A stretch of DNA of 64,000 nt from Strigops habroptila (lineage: Eukaryota; Chordata; Aves; Psittaciformes; Psittacidae), in contig NC_044277.2 of the NCBI RefSeq assembly GCF_004027225.2, positions 89,044,283 to 89,108,282 on the forward strand, given 5' to 3'. The notes beneath the pieces are model-generated. The model saw only the letters and a program-made list of their open reading frames with translations, made no database searches and was not told the DNA's origin. Positions 1 through 11,924 of this stretch are shown piece by piece. The position numbers and the translations under genes were made by a program. Each line of letters begins with the position of its first letter. Position 1 is the stretch's first letter.

Positions 1-50
1 GCCAGAGAAACTTGTTGATTCAGTAGAGAAAGAAGTGGAGATCCAAACAG
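1..50 (+). CDS. SYCP2L: SYCP2L exon (5' end outside window)
   Basis: Open in the frame that begins at base 2 (PEKLVDSVEKEVEIQT plus one base). It ends at a GTAAAG donor at 51. The single leftover G joins GT of the next exon to give Gly. The acidic/charged composition fits the linker ahead of the SYCP2-type coiled coil. It is supported by frame continuity only, because its acceptor is outside the window. Confidence 0.65.
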
Positions 51-3000
51 GTAAAGTCAGGCTGGCAATTAAGGTGAAGTGTTTAAATGTTCTCAGCTTT
101 TCTTTATTGATGGTAGAAATCATAGTCACTTGGAAGCTTGAAGAGAGGTATCTGTAAGGGAGGCTATATTTTCAGAAGGTGTGTATTGTGGCACTGAGAT
201 TGGATACCACATATGTAGAGGTGTGAATAAGGTAAATTGGGTTCCCTAACCACAATCAGCTTGGGAAGCTGCTTTACAATGTCTGCACTTTCTAGTCTTT
301 CTAAATAATGATTGTCCAAAGTTATTAAAAACCAAAACAAACAAACACACACACACAAAAAAAAAACCAAAAACCCAAACTGAAAAAAGCATGCAGATAA
401 TGAACAAAGTAACTGCAAAACATTACAAACTGAACAGAAGGCAACAAATAAACAGAAGACAGAAAAACAGTGGCCTAACTCTTTATTTGTTTTGGTTTTT
501 GCTTTCCCTTGTTTTTGCTTTTGCCTTGTTTTTTCTACAGATGTTGCTCTTTGTGTTTTGCTAGTATTGTGCCTCTTCTTATATGCTGCTTTCTAACAAG
601 TCTTTCTCAATGCATTTTGGAGTAGTTTACCTCTTGCTTGTGAGCTCTGGAAGAGCAAAACTCAAATTCCATCTCTGTAACAAATGTTGTTGTTCACATG
701 AATGACAAACCCATCAGTAGCAGGAGGGGTTATGTTCCAATAAGCCCTCTAGTGCGGTACTAATTGCATACATTTTCTTCTAGGTCAGGAAATGGATGAT
801 AGTGTGGATGATGTGTTTTTTTCCAAGATGCTGCATGAAGACTTCAGTGATTCAGGGGTGATTACTGCATTTGAAACCTTTATCGACCAACTAAAGAAAT
901 TGTTCTGGGTAATGTGCAGTCTCTTAACATGGTCCATGTGTGGCACTTTCTCATAGTATGTGAAATTACCTTTACATCAGCAAGGGAGTTGATGCAAATA
1001 TCCTGTCTATATTTCGTGCCCAAGAGCAGGGTTTTGGCTGTAGTGTCTGTTAGCCTGGAGATCTTGGAGTTACACAGGTTGTACAGAATACTTCTAGGAA
1101 GTGTTATAGAAAAGGCATAAAGGAAGTTTAAATTAGGTTTTTCCTTTTTTGTCTTATTTATATGTTGGAACATCAGATTTGGTTAGGCATTTCATGTTTC
1201 TTCTTCAGACGGAAGGGATCAAAGCTTTTTAAAAGGTAACCTAGTGCAGTGACAGTGTACCTACATTGGAGCTGTGCATTGTTGTCCTCATAGGCACATA
1301 TTAGAAGTACAGAAAGTCCCTTTTGGAGCACAGAGCAGTTTCACTATGATGAAAACTATGCACATTTTTCATAATGAAAAACAAAGCAATACAGGCTGCA
1401 CCTATTGGCTAGAACATGTGTAGATCCATAAGGACGCTCTTGTATCTTTGAGATTGGAGGTGCTGGTTGCACTATTGGTAGTATATAAGCTGTATTCTTG
1501 GTTCACTCAACGATATAGGCATACTTGAGATGCAATAGCAATTACTGCTACCGTTGATTTAGCTGTAACAAGTAATGTGGACATTAAACCAAGTTTAATA
1601 TGAAGACAGTATCTGATCCATCACAAAATTGTCTTGTGTTTAAAAGCTTTGAACACACCAGACATGAGGGAGCAGACTTACACTGGATCAGCACCATGAC
1701 TTATTTTTGAGGTGGTGCTAGGTGTTCACATTAAACATTTGGCACTGAGTCCCTGAATTAAGGCTGGAGGTGGTTGCGTTTACAAATCAGTTACGGTTAA
1801 AATCCACACAGTTTGCATTAATGTTGATCTGACATGGTGCTAACAAGGACCTGGGTTTGTGCAGTTAAGTGTGTTTGAGTATGGGTGAAGCTTACTTCTT
1901 TGTCTGCATAACATGACCCTGACCTGAAGTTGTGTGGGTTACACAGAGGTTTGTTGGTCTAACTAGTGTGGCTGAATGAAACCAGTTTATATTTGCAGTA
2001 CCCTGTCTATGTGTCATCTCACTTCACTTTAAATTTGACTTAAGATGGTTTCTGCTAAGCAGCCCGTGGAGAGAGATGTGTTCCAGGGAAAAGTTTTGCA
2101 AATTAGACTTCTAGGTTTTTTGCTTGGGCCATTGCACGTCCCTAACAGTGCGTCCTGTGGCTAGTCCCGGTACAAAAAGATGGAGACCAGCGCACAGAAT
2201 GCCCTAAGGACTTCAGAGAAGAAGGTGTCCATGCTGCTGAACCAGATACATGAGTGCAGGTAAGCTGTCTGCTGCTGGCTGAAAACAGGTTCAGTTTTGT
2301 GTAGATTTTGATCTGAAAAGTAATGCCCCTTTGTAAGTGAACCTGATAGTAAGCTACTGCACTGTAGGCAAAAATAGCTTGTGTGCATGTCTCTTGCTTT
2401 TTAAGAGTTTCCAAAGTGTAACTCCTGTGACTTATCCTGCTTTTCCTGTAAGGGGAGAGTGGATGGATTAATTAATGGAAAGCAAGCTTGAGTTGGGAGC
2501 TGATGAAGGAGTCCTTAGACTGTCTTCTGATTGTCATCAGCGTTCACAAATATGTTTAGAAACCCTATTGTTACTCTTAGTAGCTTCTGTTTCTACATCT
2601 TTTAGGAAAGAAGCCAGACTGAAGTGGGGGAGAAGAAAAGTAAGGGGTCTGTTATAAACCCATTTCTGCCAATTGTCTCCATGAGCACAAAATAAGCGCA
2701 GCAGTGGATTTTACAGGAACTCACCAGATGGGGCTTTGAAGAAGGTCCTTTTTCTTTGCAGGTTGTTAAATTTCTCTGATAGGAACTAGATTAAAAAAAA
2801 AAAATTTATGGAGTTGTTATAAATGAAATACAAGCACAGCCTAAGGTATGATTAAGTCTGTCAGGCATCTGTGTCTACTACACATTCAGTTTGCAGGATT
2901 TAGACCAAATGTAGTATGAAATAATAGCTTTTAAAGTGCAAAATCCCTGATATCAACAGTATTTCTAAGAGTAAAATTTGTTTGTTAAGGTATATGGAGA

Positions 3001-5465
3001 AGTTTGTGTTCCAAACCACAATTTGAGATGTTTAGGGGTGGAAGAGTTGGTGGGTAAGATCTGATGGCTGTGAGCTGCTGCTATGCTTTGACATTATTAA
3101 CTAAGTAACCTAGAGCCAACCTGAGCCACAGGGTAGTGAAGACAGAGCCGTGCCAAATCTGTCCTACCCCAGAAGGGTAGTTTCTAAAGTCACCATCAGA
3201 TGATAGCTTGGTATCCTACTGTCACGGGAAAGGTGGCAAACCCAAGTGAATAAGGCTGTTGCTGGTTAAGGTTTAGAAATCACTGGCATCCTGTGGCAAC
3301 ACAGTATGTGTATATTAAACCTATGGTAGGAAAACCCATCAGAGGTTACTGTTCCTAGATGGTGTGATGGGCTTGGGGAATGTCTGCTGAAATTCCCGAA
3401 GGCTGTGAAAGACTTGCACTGTGAACCCTGTTGTACACTCTGTCCCGGGCCTCCGTTACTGCCTGCTATTTGAGACAGGCTGTTTAGCTAAACTCATGTT
3501 CAGTTTGACCTGGTACAGCTATTCACTTACTCTCTGACATACCTGAGAACAAAACTGTTCGATGTAGTAGGGGATGTTTGCTTCTGCCTAAAGGTAGGTT
3601 TGGTGATGAAGGGGTTGGCATCAGCCTCGTGCTGCTGCACATTAAAGTGTCAAACTTGTTTCTGTTCTTCATTGCTAGGCTGACTAAGCTGGAGACCTTC
3701 CAGAAGATTCTTGTTGAAGAGCTTGCCAGTCTTGAGAAGGAAACCCAACTCTTGGCAGGCATGGAGAAGGATGCAATGGTGTGTATGACTTTTCTCGTGC
3801 CAGCCTGTGGAGGTACCCCTTCCCAACTAATGGGGGTTTTCTTTGGGGCTCTTCTTAGGACTTCTGGAATGCACAGTTGCTCAAACTGAATTCTTTCTGC
3901 AACCAACAAAAGCAAAGGTACGTCTCTGCCAGCTGTCCTGCATGCTCACAAGTCCTCTAATGGTCAAAGAGGGCACTAGTTAGGCTGGTGGTACCCTTGC
4001 TGGTATATCAGGAAATATTCTAAACTCAGTATAGCATCTCCAGTTGGTGTCCATTGATGGAGTCTTTGCAGCCTTGTGAGGGTTTTGAATTGGAACTAGG
4101 GTGCAATGACGGACTCTTTGCTTGGGAAGTCATGCAGGACTGGCACATACCTCAAGAGACCTGTACCAGGATCTGGAACAAGGTGCACCCTCTGGTCACA
4201 TCTCTCTCTATGGGTCAGAGGAGGCAGAAGGAGGCCAACGTTAAAAATGAAGTAAAAGATAATGTTGGTGTAAATACTGGGGGGAAAAAAGCTGCAAAAG
4301 GGGGAATCCTTAGGTTCATTTTTATTGGTAAATCTCTGTTCAAGCTTCGTCAGTAAGTACTAACTCTTCACAAACTAGCCATGCTCACTTTTCTTACAGA
4401 ATTCAGTCGGTTGACTCGGCCCTGGGTAAAACAGTCTGGGACTCTGCCACCACTATCCAGAACACAACGGTATGTGCAGTACACGAGCAGCTCTGCAGGG
4501 GTGGTATGCTCTCAGCTGTGGCATGACTGATAAGTGTTGGAAGTAAGAAAATGAAACCGAAGATCTGGGAGGGGAAATCTGTGGTTAGCTGATCTGTGGG
4601 GCTGGATCTTTGTGGGGCCCTCAATCCTGATGCATGGAAAGCATCGAGAAAGCAGTGTTTGTCCTGCTAGGGACTAGGTAAAGTGGTCAAAAAACACTTG
4701 CCTAAGGGAGAAGGTAAGGACAAGAACCATCAGGTAGTGATGCTTCTTATGGGTTCATATCTCAGTGACTCCTTCATCCCAAGGCAGGTTTCTGTGTAGT
4801 TAGTGACCCTTTATGCACTTCTGTCACTTTGTCCCACTTGCCGTTGGAGTTGTGCATCTATGACGTACTGTGGCTAGGAGCTCTGCAGCCTAACACCAAC
4901 TTGCATGCTTGCTTTTACCTGCTTTTTGGCTCTGGCAACATCTAGCCTTGATGCCTCCAAGTTTGATTTCTAAAAAAAACCCAAATTTATTCTTTTTGCC
5001 TTATAGTCCAGTTAAATATTATGTTTAATTTCTTAAACTCTTCAGAGTCTTACCACTAATTTATGCCCTTATTTTAATTTGTAGATTAAACTGAATAATC
5101 TGTTAACTTTGATACAAGATAACACAGTTTCCATCTTGTATACTCCATCACATGTGCATTTACTTTTGCTGCTCTTCAAGCTTTTATGCACAGACCTGAT
5201 GGCCTTGCAGGTTTAGTATTCTTGCAATAAGACTGATGGATTGCTATGATGTGTGTGATGCCATGTGTCTGCACTGCAATGGTGTCTGTCACTGCAATTA
5301 AAAGCTGAATCTAAATGTGCTTCTAGGATCTTTGCAGTTTCTTATCCTATGCAATATAAGTGCTTTTATAAACCTTCGAAATGTTTTTTTGTTTCCTTCC
5401 TGCAGTATGAACGCCCAATGAAGAAGGGAGTAGAAAACAACGTGTTCATTGTTCCTTCTGACTAG
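1..5465 (+). CDS. SYCP2L: SYCP2L (synaptonemal complex protein 2-like), partial: C-terminal seven exons
   Basis: Seven exons join in one frame: 1-50, 784-908, 2165-2259, 3679-3778, 3859-3917, 4400-4469 and 5406-5465, all with GT-AG introns. They encode the last 185 or so residues, and the 5' part lies outside the window. The peptide contains the DQLKKLFW segment, then a long charged, heptad-rich stretch (SRYKKMETSAQNALR; ETFQKILVEELASLEKE; DFWNAQLLKL) that resembles the C-terminal coiled coil of the SYCP2/SYCP2L family. SYCP2 is a lateral-element protein of the synaptonemal complex, and SYCP2L is its oocyte-enriched relative. I choose SYCP2L over SYCP2 because the convergent neighbour is ELOVL2, as in human. 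Family assignment is from recall of the C-terminal motifs, without an alignment. Confidence 0.85.
51..783 (+). other. SYCP2L intron
   Basis: GT-AG intron of 733 bases. It contains a CA-repeat with adjoining A-run (336-366) and a T-rich stretch at 480-540. No other gene is seen in it. Confidence 0.65.
336..366. repeat. (CA)n microsatellite with A-run
   Basis: About six CA units (345-356) preceded by CAAA repeats and followed directly by about ten A. It is intronic and likely length-polymorphic. Confidence 0.8.
784..908 (+). CDS. SYCP2L: SYCP2L exon with DQLKKLFW motif
   Basis: The acceptor is TTCTTCTAG at 783 and the donor is GTAATG at 909. It encodes 41 codons after two phase bases. The acidic start (QEMDDSVDDVFFSKML) is followed by TAFETFIDQLKKLFW, the segment that introduces the C-terminal coiled coil in the SYCP2 family. 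Confidence 0.8.
909..2164 (+). other. SYCP2L intron
   Basis: GT-AG intron of 1256 bases between the DQLKKLFW exon and the first coiled-coil exon. I see no recognisable repeat or gene; short open frames here look random. Confidence 0.65.
2165..2259 (+). CDS. SYCP2L: SYCP2L coiled-coil exon
   Basis: The acceptor is TGGCTAG at 2164 and the donor is GTAAGC at 2260. It encodes SRYKKMETSAQNALRTSEKK and continues to NQIHEC with an Arg split across the junction. Heptad-spaced Leu/Met/Ile residues indicate a helix. Frame and phase match both flanking exons. Confidence 0.82.
2260..3678 (+). other. SYCP2L intron
   Basis: GT-AG intron of 1419 bases. There is an A-run at about 2792-2803. Nothing else is recognised. 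Confidence 0.65.
3679..3778 (+). CDS. SYCP2L: SYCP2L coiled-coil exon
   Basis: The acceptor is ATTGCTAG at 3678 and the donor is GTGTGT at 3779. The first G completes the split Arg, then 33 codons follow, including LETFQKILVEELASLEKE and GMEKDAM. It is strongly helical and charged, and continues the coiled coil. Confidence 0.82.
3859..3917 (+). CDS. SYCP2L: SYCP2L short exon (DFWNAQLLKL)
   Basis: Only 80 bases of intron separate it from the previous exon. The acceptor is TTCTTAG at 3858 and the donor is GTACGT at 3918. It encodes DFWNAQLLKLNSFCNQQKQ and the first two bases of Arg. Confidence 0.8.
3918..4399 (+). other. SYCP2L intron
   Basis: GT-AG intron of 482 bases. A 100-codon frame (4054-4356) crosses it but has no recognisable domain and does not fit the splice phases, so I treat it as chance. 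Confidence 0.65.
4400..4469 (+). CDS. SYCP2L: SYCP2L exon
   Basis: The acceptor is TTCTTACAG at 4399 and the donor is GTATGT at 4470. It completes the split Arg and encodes IQSVDSALGKTVWDSATT and on to QNTT. The phases agree with both neighbours. Confidence 0.78.
4470..5405 (+). other. SYCP2L last intron
   Basis: GT-AG intron of 936 bases ending in a good polypyrimidine tract (TTTTTTTGTTTCCTTCCTGCAG). No repeat or gene is seen inside. Confidence 0.65.
5406..5465 (+). CDS. SYCP2L: SYCP2L terminal coding exon with stop
   Basis: The acceptor is CTTCCTGCAG at 5405. It encodes 19 residues (YERPMKKGVENNVFIVPSD) and TAG at 5463-5465. An AATAAA signal follows about 250 bases downstream, which supports this as the true end of the gene. 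Confidence 0.78.
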   Translation, partial: YERPMKKGVENNVFIVPSD

Positions 5466-5740
5466 CAAACCCCTGAATTCATTATTGCTCTTAACGTTTG
5501 AGGACCTTATGCGGCGTAGAGGTCATGTGAAGGATGTTTATTTCTCTTAAATAGAAAAAAAAAAGGGGGGGAGGGGGAAGAGGGAAAATAACATTGTTGA
5601 GGCTTTTTTGCTTTAAAGGAATATACAGTGTTGAGTGGTCCAGTTTTGACCTGTGTTGGCGTCATTAAGCCTTCTGCAAAATTGCAAGATGGGTCCATTA
5701 AATATCAAAGAAATAAAAAATGAACTAAATAGCCTGATTT
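5466..5740 (+). other. SYCP2L: SYCP2L 3' UTR
   Basis: Short 3' UTR from the TAG to shortly after the AATAAA at 5712-5717. It contains an A-run followed by a G-rich tract at about 5552-5580. The cleavage point is inferred from the hexamer position. Confidence 0.6.
5712..5717 (+). terminator. SYCP2L polyadenylation signal (AATAAA)
   Basis: Canonical AATAAA hexamer inside GAAATAAAAAATGAAC, 247 bases after the stop codon. No other canonical hexamer lies between the stop and this point. Confidence 0.65.
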
Positions 5741-6263
5741 AGCCACCAAACTGTTGCATATACTGGCTTTCTTTGAGTATTCTGCTAATACCTTTATCAA
5801 ACGTAAAAGCATTTAATGATTGATTCCAAGTAAAACGTTGCTCAGTAGGATAAGAATCTCCTCACTTCTTTCAAATTGATGTATTGCGCATGTCTGAAAA
5901 GGTACTCTAGATTCCTATGTACCTGGCATGGGGTGCGTTAGGGGTAGCCTTTCTTGTGTGCATGCAGCAGTGTGGGAACTATTGGCTTGAAATTAGAGCC
6001 CCTCAATTCTGGATAGCAGAGGTGAAAGCACAGAGGGATCTATTGAATATTGGCCAGATGCTCGATGACAAACTGCAGACTGTGGGGGACAAGAAGCTTG
6101 GAGCATTGTGGAGAAAATGGCAAGTGAAGATGGAGAAATTAGTTTTATAACCAGTGACTTGGCTTCTAGGAGAGTTCAAAGTACAGCGAGCAATGTTAGG
6201 ATTAGATAAAACAGCAAAAAGGTCTCTTGAAAGTGAGTAGGAGATAAACCATATTATTTCACA
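5741..6263. other. Intergenic, nothing recognised
   Basis: About 520 bases between the SYCP2L poly(A) site and the CR1 copy. No gene, exon or known repeat is seen. Confidence 0.5.
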
Positions 6264-6999
6264 GCTACAGGTTGGGCGGAGAAGAGGTTCAGAGCAGCCC
6301 TGCAGAAAAGGACTTGGGGGTGTTGGTTGATGAGAAGCTGAACATGAGCTGGCTTCAGCATGCACTTGCAGCCCAGAAAGCCAACTGTATCCTGGGCCAC
6401 ATCAAAAGAAGCGTGACCAGCAGGTCGAAGGAGGTGATCCTGCCCCTCTACTCTGCTCTCATGAGACCTCACTTGGAGTATTGTGTACAGTTCTGGTGTC
6501 CTCAACATAAGAAGGACATGGAGCTGTTGGAGCAAGTCCAGAGGAGGGCCATGAGGATGATAAGAGGGCTGGAGCACCTCCTGTAGAAAGACAGGCTGAG
6601 AAAGTTGGGGCTGTTCAGCCTGGAGAAGAGAAGGCTGTGTGGAGACCTCATAGCAGCCTTCCAGTATCTGAAAGGGGGCAATATCTGAAGGGGACCTACG
6701 AGGATGCTGGGGAGGGACTCTTCCTTAGGGACTGTAGTGATAGGACAAGGGGTAACAGGTTCAAACTTCAACAGGGGGAGTTTAGGTTAGATGTAAGGAA
6801 GAAGTTCTTTACTGTGAGGGTGGTGAGGCACTGGAATGGGTTGCGCAAGGAAGCTGTGAATGCTCCATCCCTGTTGGTGTTCAAGGCCAGGTTGGACAGA
6901 GCCTTGGCTTACCTGGTTTAGTGTGATGTGTTCCTGCCCACGGCAGGAACTAGATGATCTTAAGGTCCTTTCCAACCCTAATCATTCTATGATTCTGTA
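6264..6999 (+). mobile_element. CR1 LINE, 3' fragment (C-terminal ORF2 plus 3' UTR)
   Basis: A 5'-truncated CR1 copy. It encodes the end of ORF2 ([48 protein letters not shown]) and then the 3' tail ending ATTCTATGATTCTGTA. By eye it is about nine-tenths identical to the large CR1 at 33185-36199, so the two belong to the same or a sister subfamily. It is dead: an in-frame TAG sits at 6583-6585, and a 16-17 base tandem duplication at 6662-6693 (CAGTATCTGAAAGGGGG / CAATATCTGAAGGGG) shifts the frame. Several CpG sites of the other copy are TG or CA here, consistent with greater age. Confidence 0.93.
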
Positions 7000-9900
7000 A
7001 CGGTGTCCTCTGCTTTGACAAAGTTACCAAAATTATGGTTGCTCTTCATAAACTGCTTTTAATGCTATTACAGACACAGTGTTAGTTCTAGTGCATCTTA
7101 TTGAATTTGTGGGAACATGCCATGTTTCTAAGTTTTGTGTTTCTATCTACTTATCTTGTAAAACCGACCTCAGATTGCTGTGTGGATTGGAGTTGAGGAA
7201 ATAATCCCTGCACACAACATACCTTCATAACAAACACACACTGTGCCAGAGTTTGTTTCACGACTGAGGAGACTGAAACTGCTCCTTCTAGAGAAGATCA
7301 TGCAGGGTAGTGCCAGCAGAGAGAACAGCAAGAAGCTGCTGCTGCCATCATATAATCATTTTCTGGAGTCAATGTTTATTCCTTTAGTTTAAGTAGTTCT
7401 GACTAGGGCTGGCATGAGGTGAGGTTCCTTCAGCCACATCAAGGGGCGGTTGCTGCTTTTCTTCTATGCTGGTTTAAAAGAAAAGCCTCTTTCCACTGGT
7501 CTGCCCTCTCCTATTCACAATAGGGCTGAAGGGCTGAAACTGATTTTACATCCTCTAGCTTGCACTTACTACTTTGAGGGCTGGTCCTGGTGTCCTGACT
7601 ATGCTGTATTTTTCTGCTGCTCTTCCATGTGTTTCTAGCTGCTGTTTGAATCCAGTCTCTCAAAGCACTCAGCCAAAATAGGTGCATCTTTTGGGAGATG
7701 AAGCTGCAACCTCTGTGAACAGATCTGCTTGTGCCTGGTAAAGCTGTTTAGTTTTGCAGCCCAGTAACAGACTTTTCAGCATGCTTTGTGTCCCACTGGT
7801 GAGGTGGTATGCTGGGGTTGCATCAGCAGTGTTGTTAACCAAAACAGGCTCTAAGATATCAGCCTGAGTGATGTGAACATCATTCCTACTGCCTGGCTGT
7901 GTTATGTCCAAAACAGAAAAACATTTGGGGCTTTTACTACCTGTGTAGTAAGATCCTGGGACTAGGACGAGCTGCCCTGTTGCTTGTAACTGTAACCCAG
8001 AGTTCACAGTAGTGAATGTACAGGGATGCTTTGTGCAATGTTGCTCCCCATCCTAAGTACCAATATGATACTTCTAGTAGTTGCTGGGTAAATGCTTGCA
8101 TCCTATGGATCTATTCCCTATGACCTAGTCGAACATGACAGATGCAAACAGGCATAGCAAGGTGCTTGATGTAAAGCAAAACTAAGAATTGAGAGGAGTT
8201 TTCCACACTGCGGCTACTCTTGTATACAGAATTCTGCAAAGCCACAAACAGTGCTGATAACCTGCATCCTTCGGGCATGTGACATCTGCTTTGGAGTGGA
8301 TGTTGCCTTGGCTGGAGTAGGCTTGCTGGCATCTCTGAGGAGCTTATCACACAAAGGAAAGGGTTCAAATAGGAAGAGGATGAGATGTGATGGCTCTCTC
8401 TGGTTTAACAATTTTAAAAAATTATTTTTTTTCAAATTAAGACAGTAATGGTTGATTTTCATTGCTGAGATGTTGTTTGATTTCATTGCTCTCTAAGAAC
8501 TGCTAAGCATTTGTCAGCACAATGGAGTAGATGTGTAGGAAGTCTATTTTTGCTACATTTCCCCACCCTTCATGTGTGTTGGCAGAATGCTGCTGGTGTG
8601 TTCTGTGACTGTAAAAAATTAGGAACATTTTTCATCCCAGTATCTTTGCTAAGTAATTTACAGAAATAAGACTCGTGCATGCTGTATCTCTTGCTGTTGA
8701 ATCCCCATGTAACTTGTTACTACAAAGCTTGGAAGGTGAGTGTTGAACACTTCAGAGGGTGTGCATAAAGGAGAAATCAGGATCTCTTACTTATTAAAAA
8801 TTTTCATAATGTTGCGTGGACCTGCACTGGCTTTTAACTGTTTTATTGGAAAAGTCTGAACTTCTAAAAGTCTGCTTTTAGTGATACGGGAGAGCAGAAA
8901 GGGATGCCATACAGCTTAGATGTCTACTACCCCTGCACTTCTACTATCCCTTCCTATAAAACCCTTCACCTTTTGAGAAGCTCTGTGAGTGCTATCTTGG
9001 AACCTGTGAAATGCCCAAGCTGGGAGGGTATGCTGAAAGTTTTGGCCTTTCCTAATGGTCTTTCTGTTTGTGGTCAGTAGCAGTTGTGTTTGGAGACAGC
9101 ACTTGCGACAGGAATAATTCTGGTCTTGGACAACGCATCTCATACCACTTCTTGTGCTGTTTAGTCAGTTCAGCATGTTTTGCTGAAGTCCCCTGAAGGT
9201 CGTAAGTCCATTTGACTTGTGCAGATCATATCTTGTCAACACAGACAGGTTACCCTAATGTTTCCTTTCAGAAGGTAGGTAGTTGACCTTGGCATCTTTC
9301 CTTTGCTTGCTCGCTTATGCTCTTTTAAGTGTTATTTATCGAGATATTTTTTATTTTTTTCCTTTCAGTCAAATAGACAAAGCTCAATTTTCATGCTCTT
9401 CTGGGCCAGGATAACAAAGGTGATGCAGATGCTGAAGTGCAAAAACCACACATTACCCACAAAAAGAAGTGGGAAATACAAAGTGCAGGTTAAGGACAAC
9501 TGCTTCATGCATTTTAAGCTCTTAATCAGTTTAATATTAAACCCTGTTATAACCCCTGCTATCTTTATGCCATATCTCTTTCAGGGGATGACACTGTGCC
9601 AAGTGCTTGTTTACCTCCATGTGCTGCATCAGTGCAATGGTCCATTCAAGGTCTAGAGGGCTACCGATACCTGGTGGCAAAGCTACTTCAAGGCTGAACA
9701 AGGCCAGCTAAAGGGGTGTCTTCTGTGGCTGGAAATGGGCAGAGTGACCAGAGGAACTGGGTGTTTGCATTAGCCCTGGCCTAGGGTTGGCTTGTCCTGC
9801 TCTCAGAAGGTGTGCTGATGTTGGCTGGAGTGTGCTGGGATGGGTTCTGTTTCTGAAGTGGTAGAACTGTGCTAAAAGAGTGGTGTACTGGAAAATGGAC

Positions 9901-11920
9901 ATGTTTTCAGGAACAGCTGAAAGCTATTTTATATTGGAACCAAACACAGAAACAGAGCCTTTCCTGGTCATATCTTTTGCGTGGTTTCTGTTTATCATGA
10001 GCAGGAGTTGAGAAAGCATTATTTATAGCCAGACAGTGAGAGAAGCCCTGTGAAGCTGAGCCATGGCACACATCAGCAGCCTCTTCATTCCTTGGGAAGC
10101 TACTAACATCCAAAACCAAAATTGAGTGAATCAAACTCAATAGCTTGCTTTCTTCCACTTCCCTATCCTCCTACACATACCCTCTGGTGAGTCTAAAACA
10201 GCAGAGTCAAGTGTTTGCATGTCTACACCTTTTATTCAGGTACAGCCTATTGTTAAACCACTCCATTTATGTTTCAATGGAGCACTTAATCTTCTTCAGG
10301 CTCAAGTAATGTAAGCCCCAAAAGGTTGTCCTGGAAACAAGAAGACATGGGTTCTGGTGGTCTTGGCCAGAGCAGGGCACTAAATGCGTGTTTTTCATGC
10401 TCTTGAGCAAGGGCTGTAAATGCAACTTGGTAGGTTGCGGGGAAAGTGAAAAGGAACAACTGCCTCCATTTTATGGTGTTGAGATCCTAATCCTTTTTCC
10501 CATTCATATGCTTTTACTGTATGTGCTCCAAACAGAAATTAAGTCTTTCAGAAAGACTTAAACACTTTTTGAAACTCAAAATATTTTTCTGATTGTTTCA
10601 TGAGGATAGAATTTTAAAATTTTCACAAATATATTGAGGATAATTTTAGTGCTTCCTTTCTCTGTCTTAACTGAAATTCATCTGCTGAATTTGACCAGGC
10701 TTCCCTTTTTGTCAGTTTGAAATAGTTATTCAAGCCTAGGTTTTGCCTTTTTCCAGGAAATGTATGTCAGTTAAAAGTCTCTCATAGCTGCAAAGCCTGT
10801 ACAGCAGTTGCTGGAAATTCACATGCTTCTTTCTAAGCTGTTGACTGCTGATTTATTTGCTTATTTTTGTCAGGTAGAGCTTCCAAATGAGATATTTTAA
10901 AGTCTTTCTATAGCAGAAACCACAGGTACAAGAAGCCACATAGCCAGTAAAGAAGTCTGGACTGACTGACAGGATTCCACATCTTTGCAAATAAACAGTA
11001 AGCCAGGCTTTCTTCCCACTGGTAGGTAAGTTTGGGTGGAGAGATGATGTTCTGTAAGTTCCATCTTCACCATATCTCAACTGTGATGCTCCAGTTGTGC
11101 TTCACTGTGCCCTCATGCTGTCATGCACAGCAAAATCTAGAGGTGTTTTCGGTATTCTGTGTGGGCACCACAATGCATTAAACGTGAGTGAAAACTGGTA
11201 GTGAAACTTGAACTAATGAGTGGGATGCAATGGTCATCCTCCCATGTAATATTTGGAAAGTTTTCTCCATCAAAGTCAAGACTGCTCTTTTTACCAATTT
11301 ATAGTAAGTGCATCAAAAGGATCTCACCAACCAAGTTCTGCAAGACAAGATAACCTGGGAACAGGGAGGCACCAGAGCCCAGGAAATTTTAGCTAGTCTG
11401 TTTGGATTGAAGTTTGGCCTGGAAGGGGTTTTTCTCTCTGATGGGAAAATCAAGCTCAATGAGGTATTCACAACATCTGCTTCATGCACCTGAACTAAAA
11501 CCCAAATGAGCAAAGGTGGGAGCCTGTTTTGCCTGTAGAATCGCTGTCAAGAATCAGGACTGTCTAGGAGAGATGAGGACGTTAATTCTGTCAGAGAAAG
11601 GAATCTTATGTAAGAAGTGTAAATATGCTGTATCTGCATGCTCTAGAAAACTGTTTCCTATCAACTTAATTAGTGTGTGTGTGTGTATGAGCGTGATATC
11701 CAGAAATATCCCCTGCCCAGTCAATGGGGAGGACAAAACACAGCCAACAGTTGTACAAAAACCACAGGTGACCTTTACATCAATGCAAGGTGTGTAAAGC
11801 TGTGGAGGCTGTTTCTCAGTCTGGGATGAATGTCCTAAGAACTTTCTGAAAAAGTTTGAGAGCAAAAGTAGCCTCAAATAACCAGTTCCCAGCAATTTGA
11901 TGCCTTAAATAGGAGTGGAG
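7000..11920. other. Intergenic between SYCP2L and ELOVL2 3' ends
   Basis: About 4.9 kb with no supportable exon. Short open frames on both strands (for example 9303-9656 + and 7669-8007 -) have no recognisable domain or consistent splice context. A stretch at 11673-11686 nearby is a GT microsatellite. No intact repeat is recognised. Confidence 0.5.
11673..11686. repeat. (GT)n microsatellite
   Basis: Seven consecutive GT units, followed by ATGAGCGTG. Confidence 0.8.
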
Positions 11921-11924
11921 ACAG

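Noticed and set aside
4054..4356. 100-codon frame inside a SYCP2L intron
   Set aside because: It does not fit the phases of the flanking exons (3859-3917 and 4400-4469 join perfectly without it) and has no recognisable domain.
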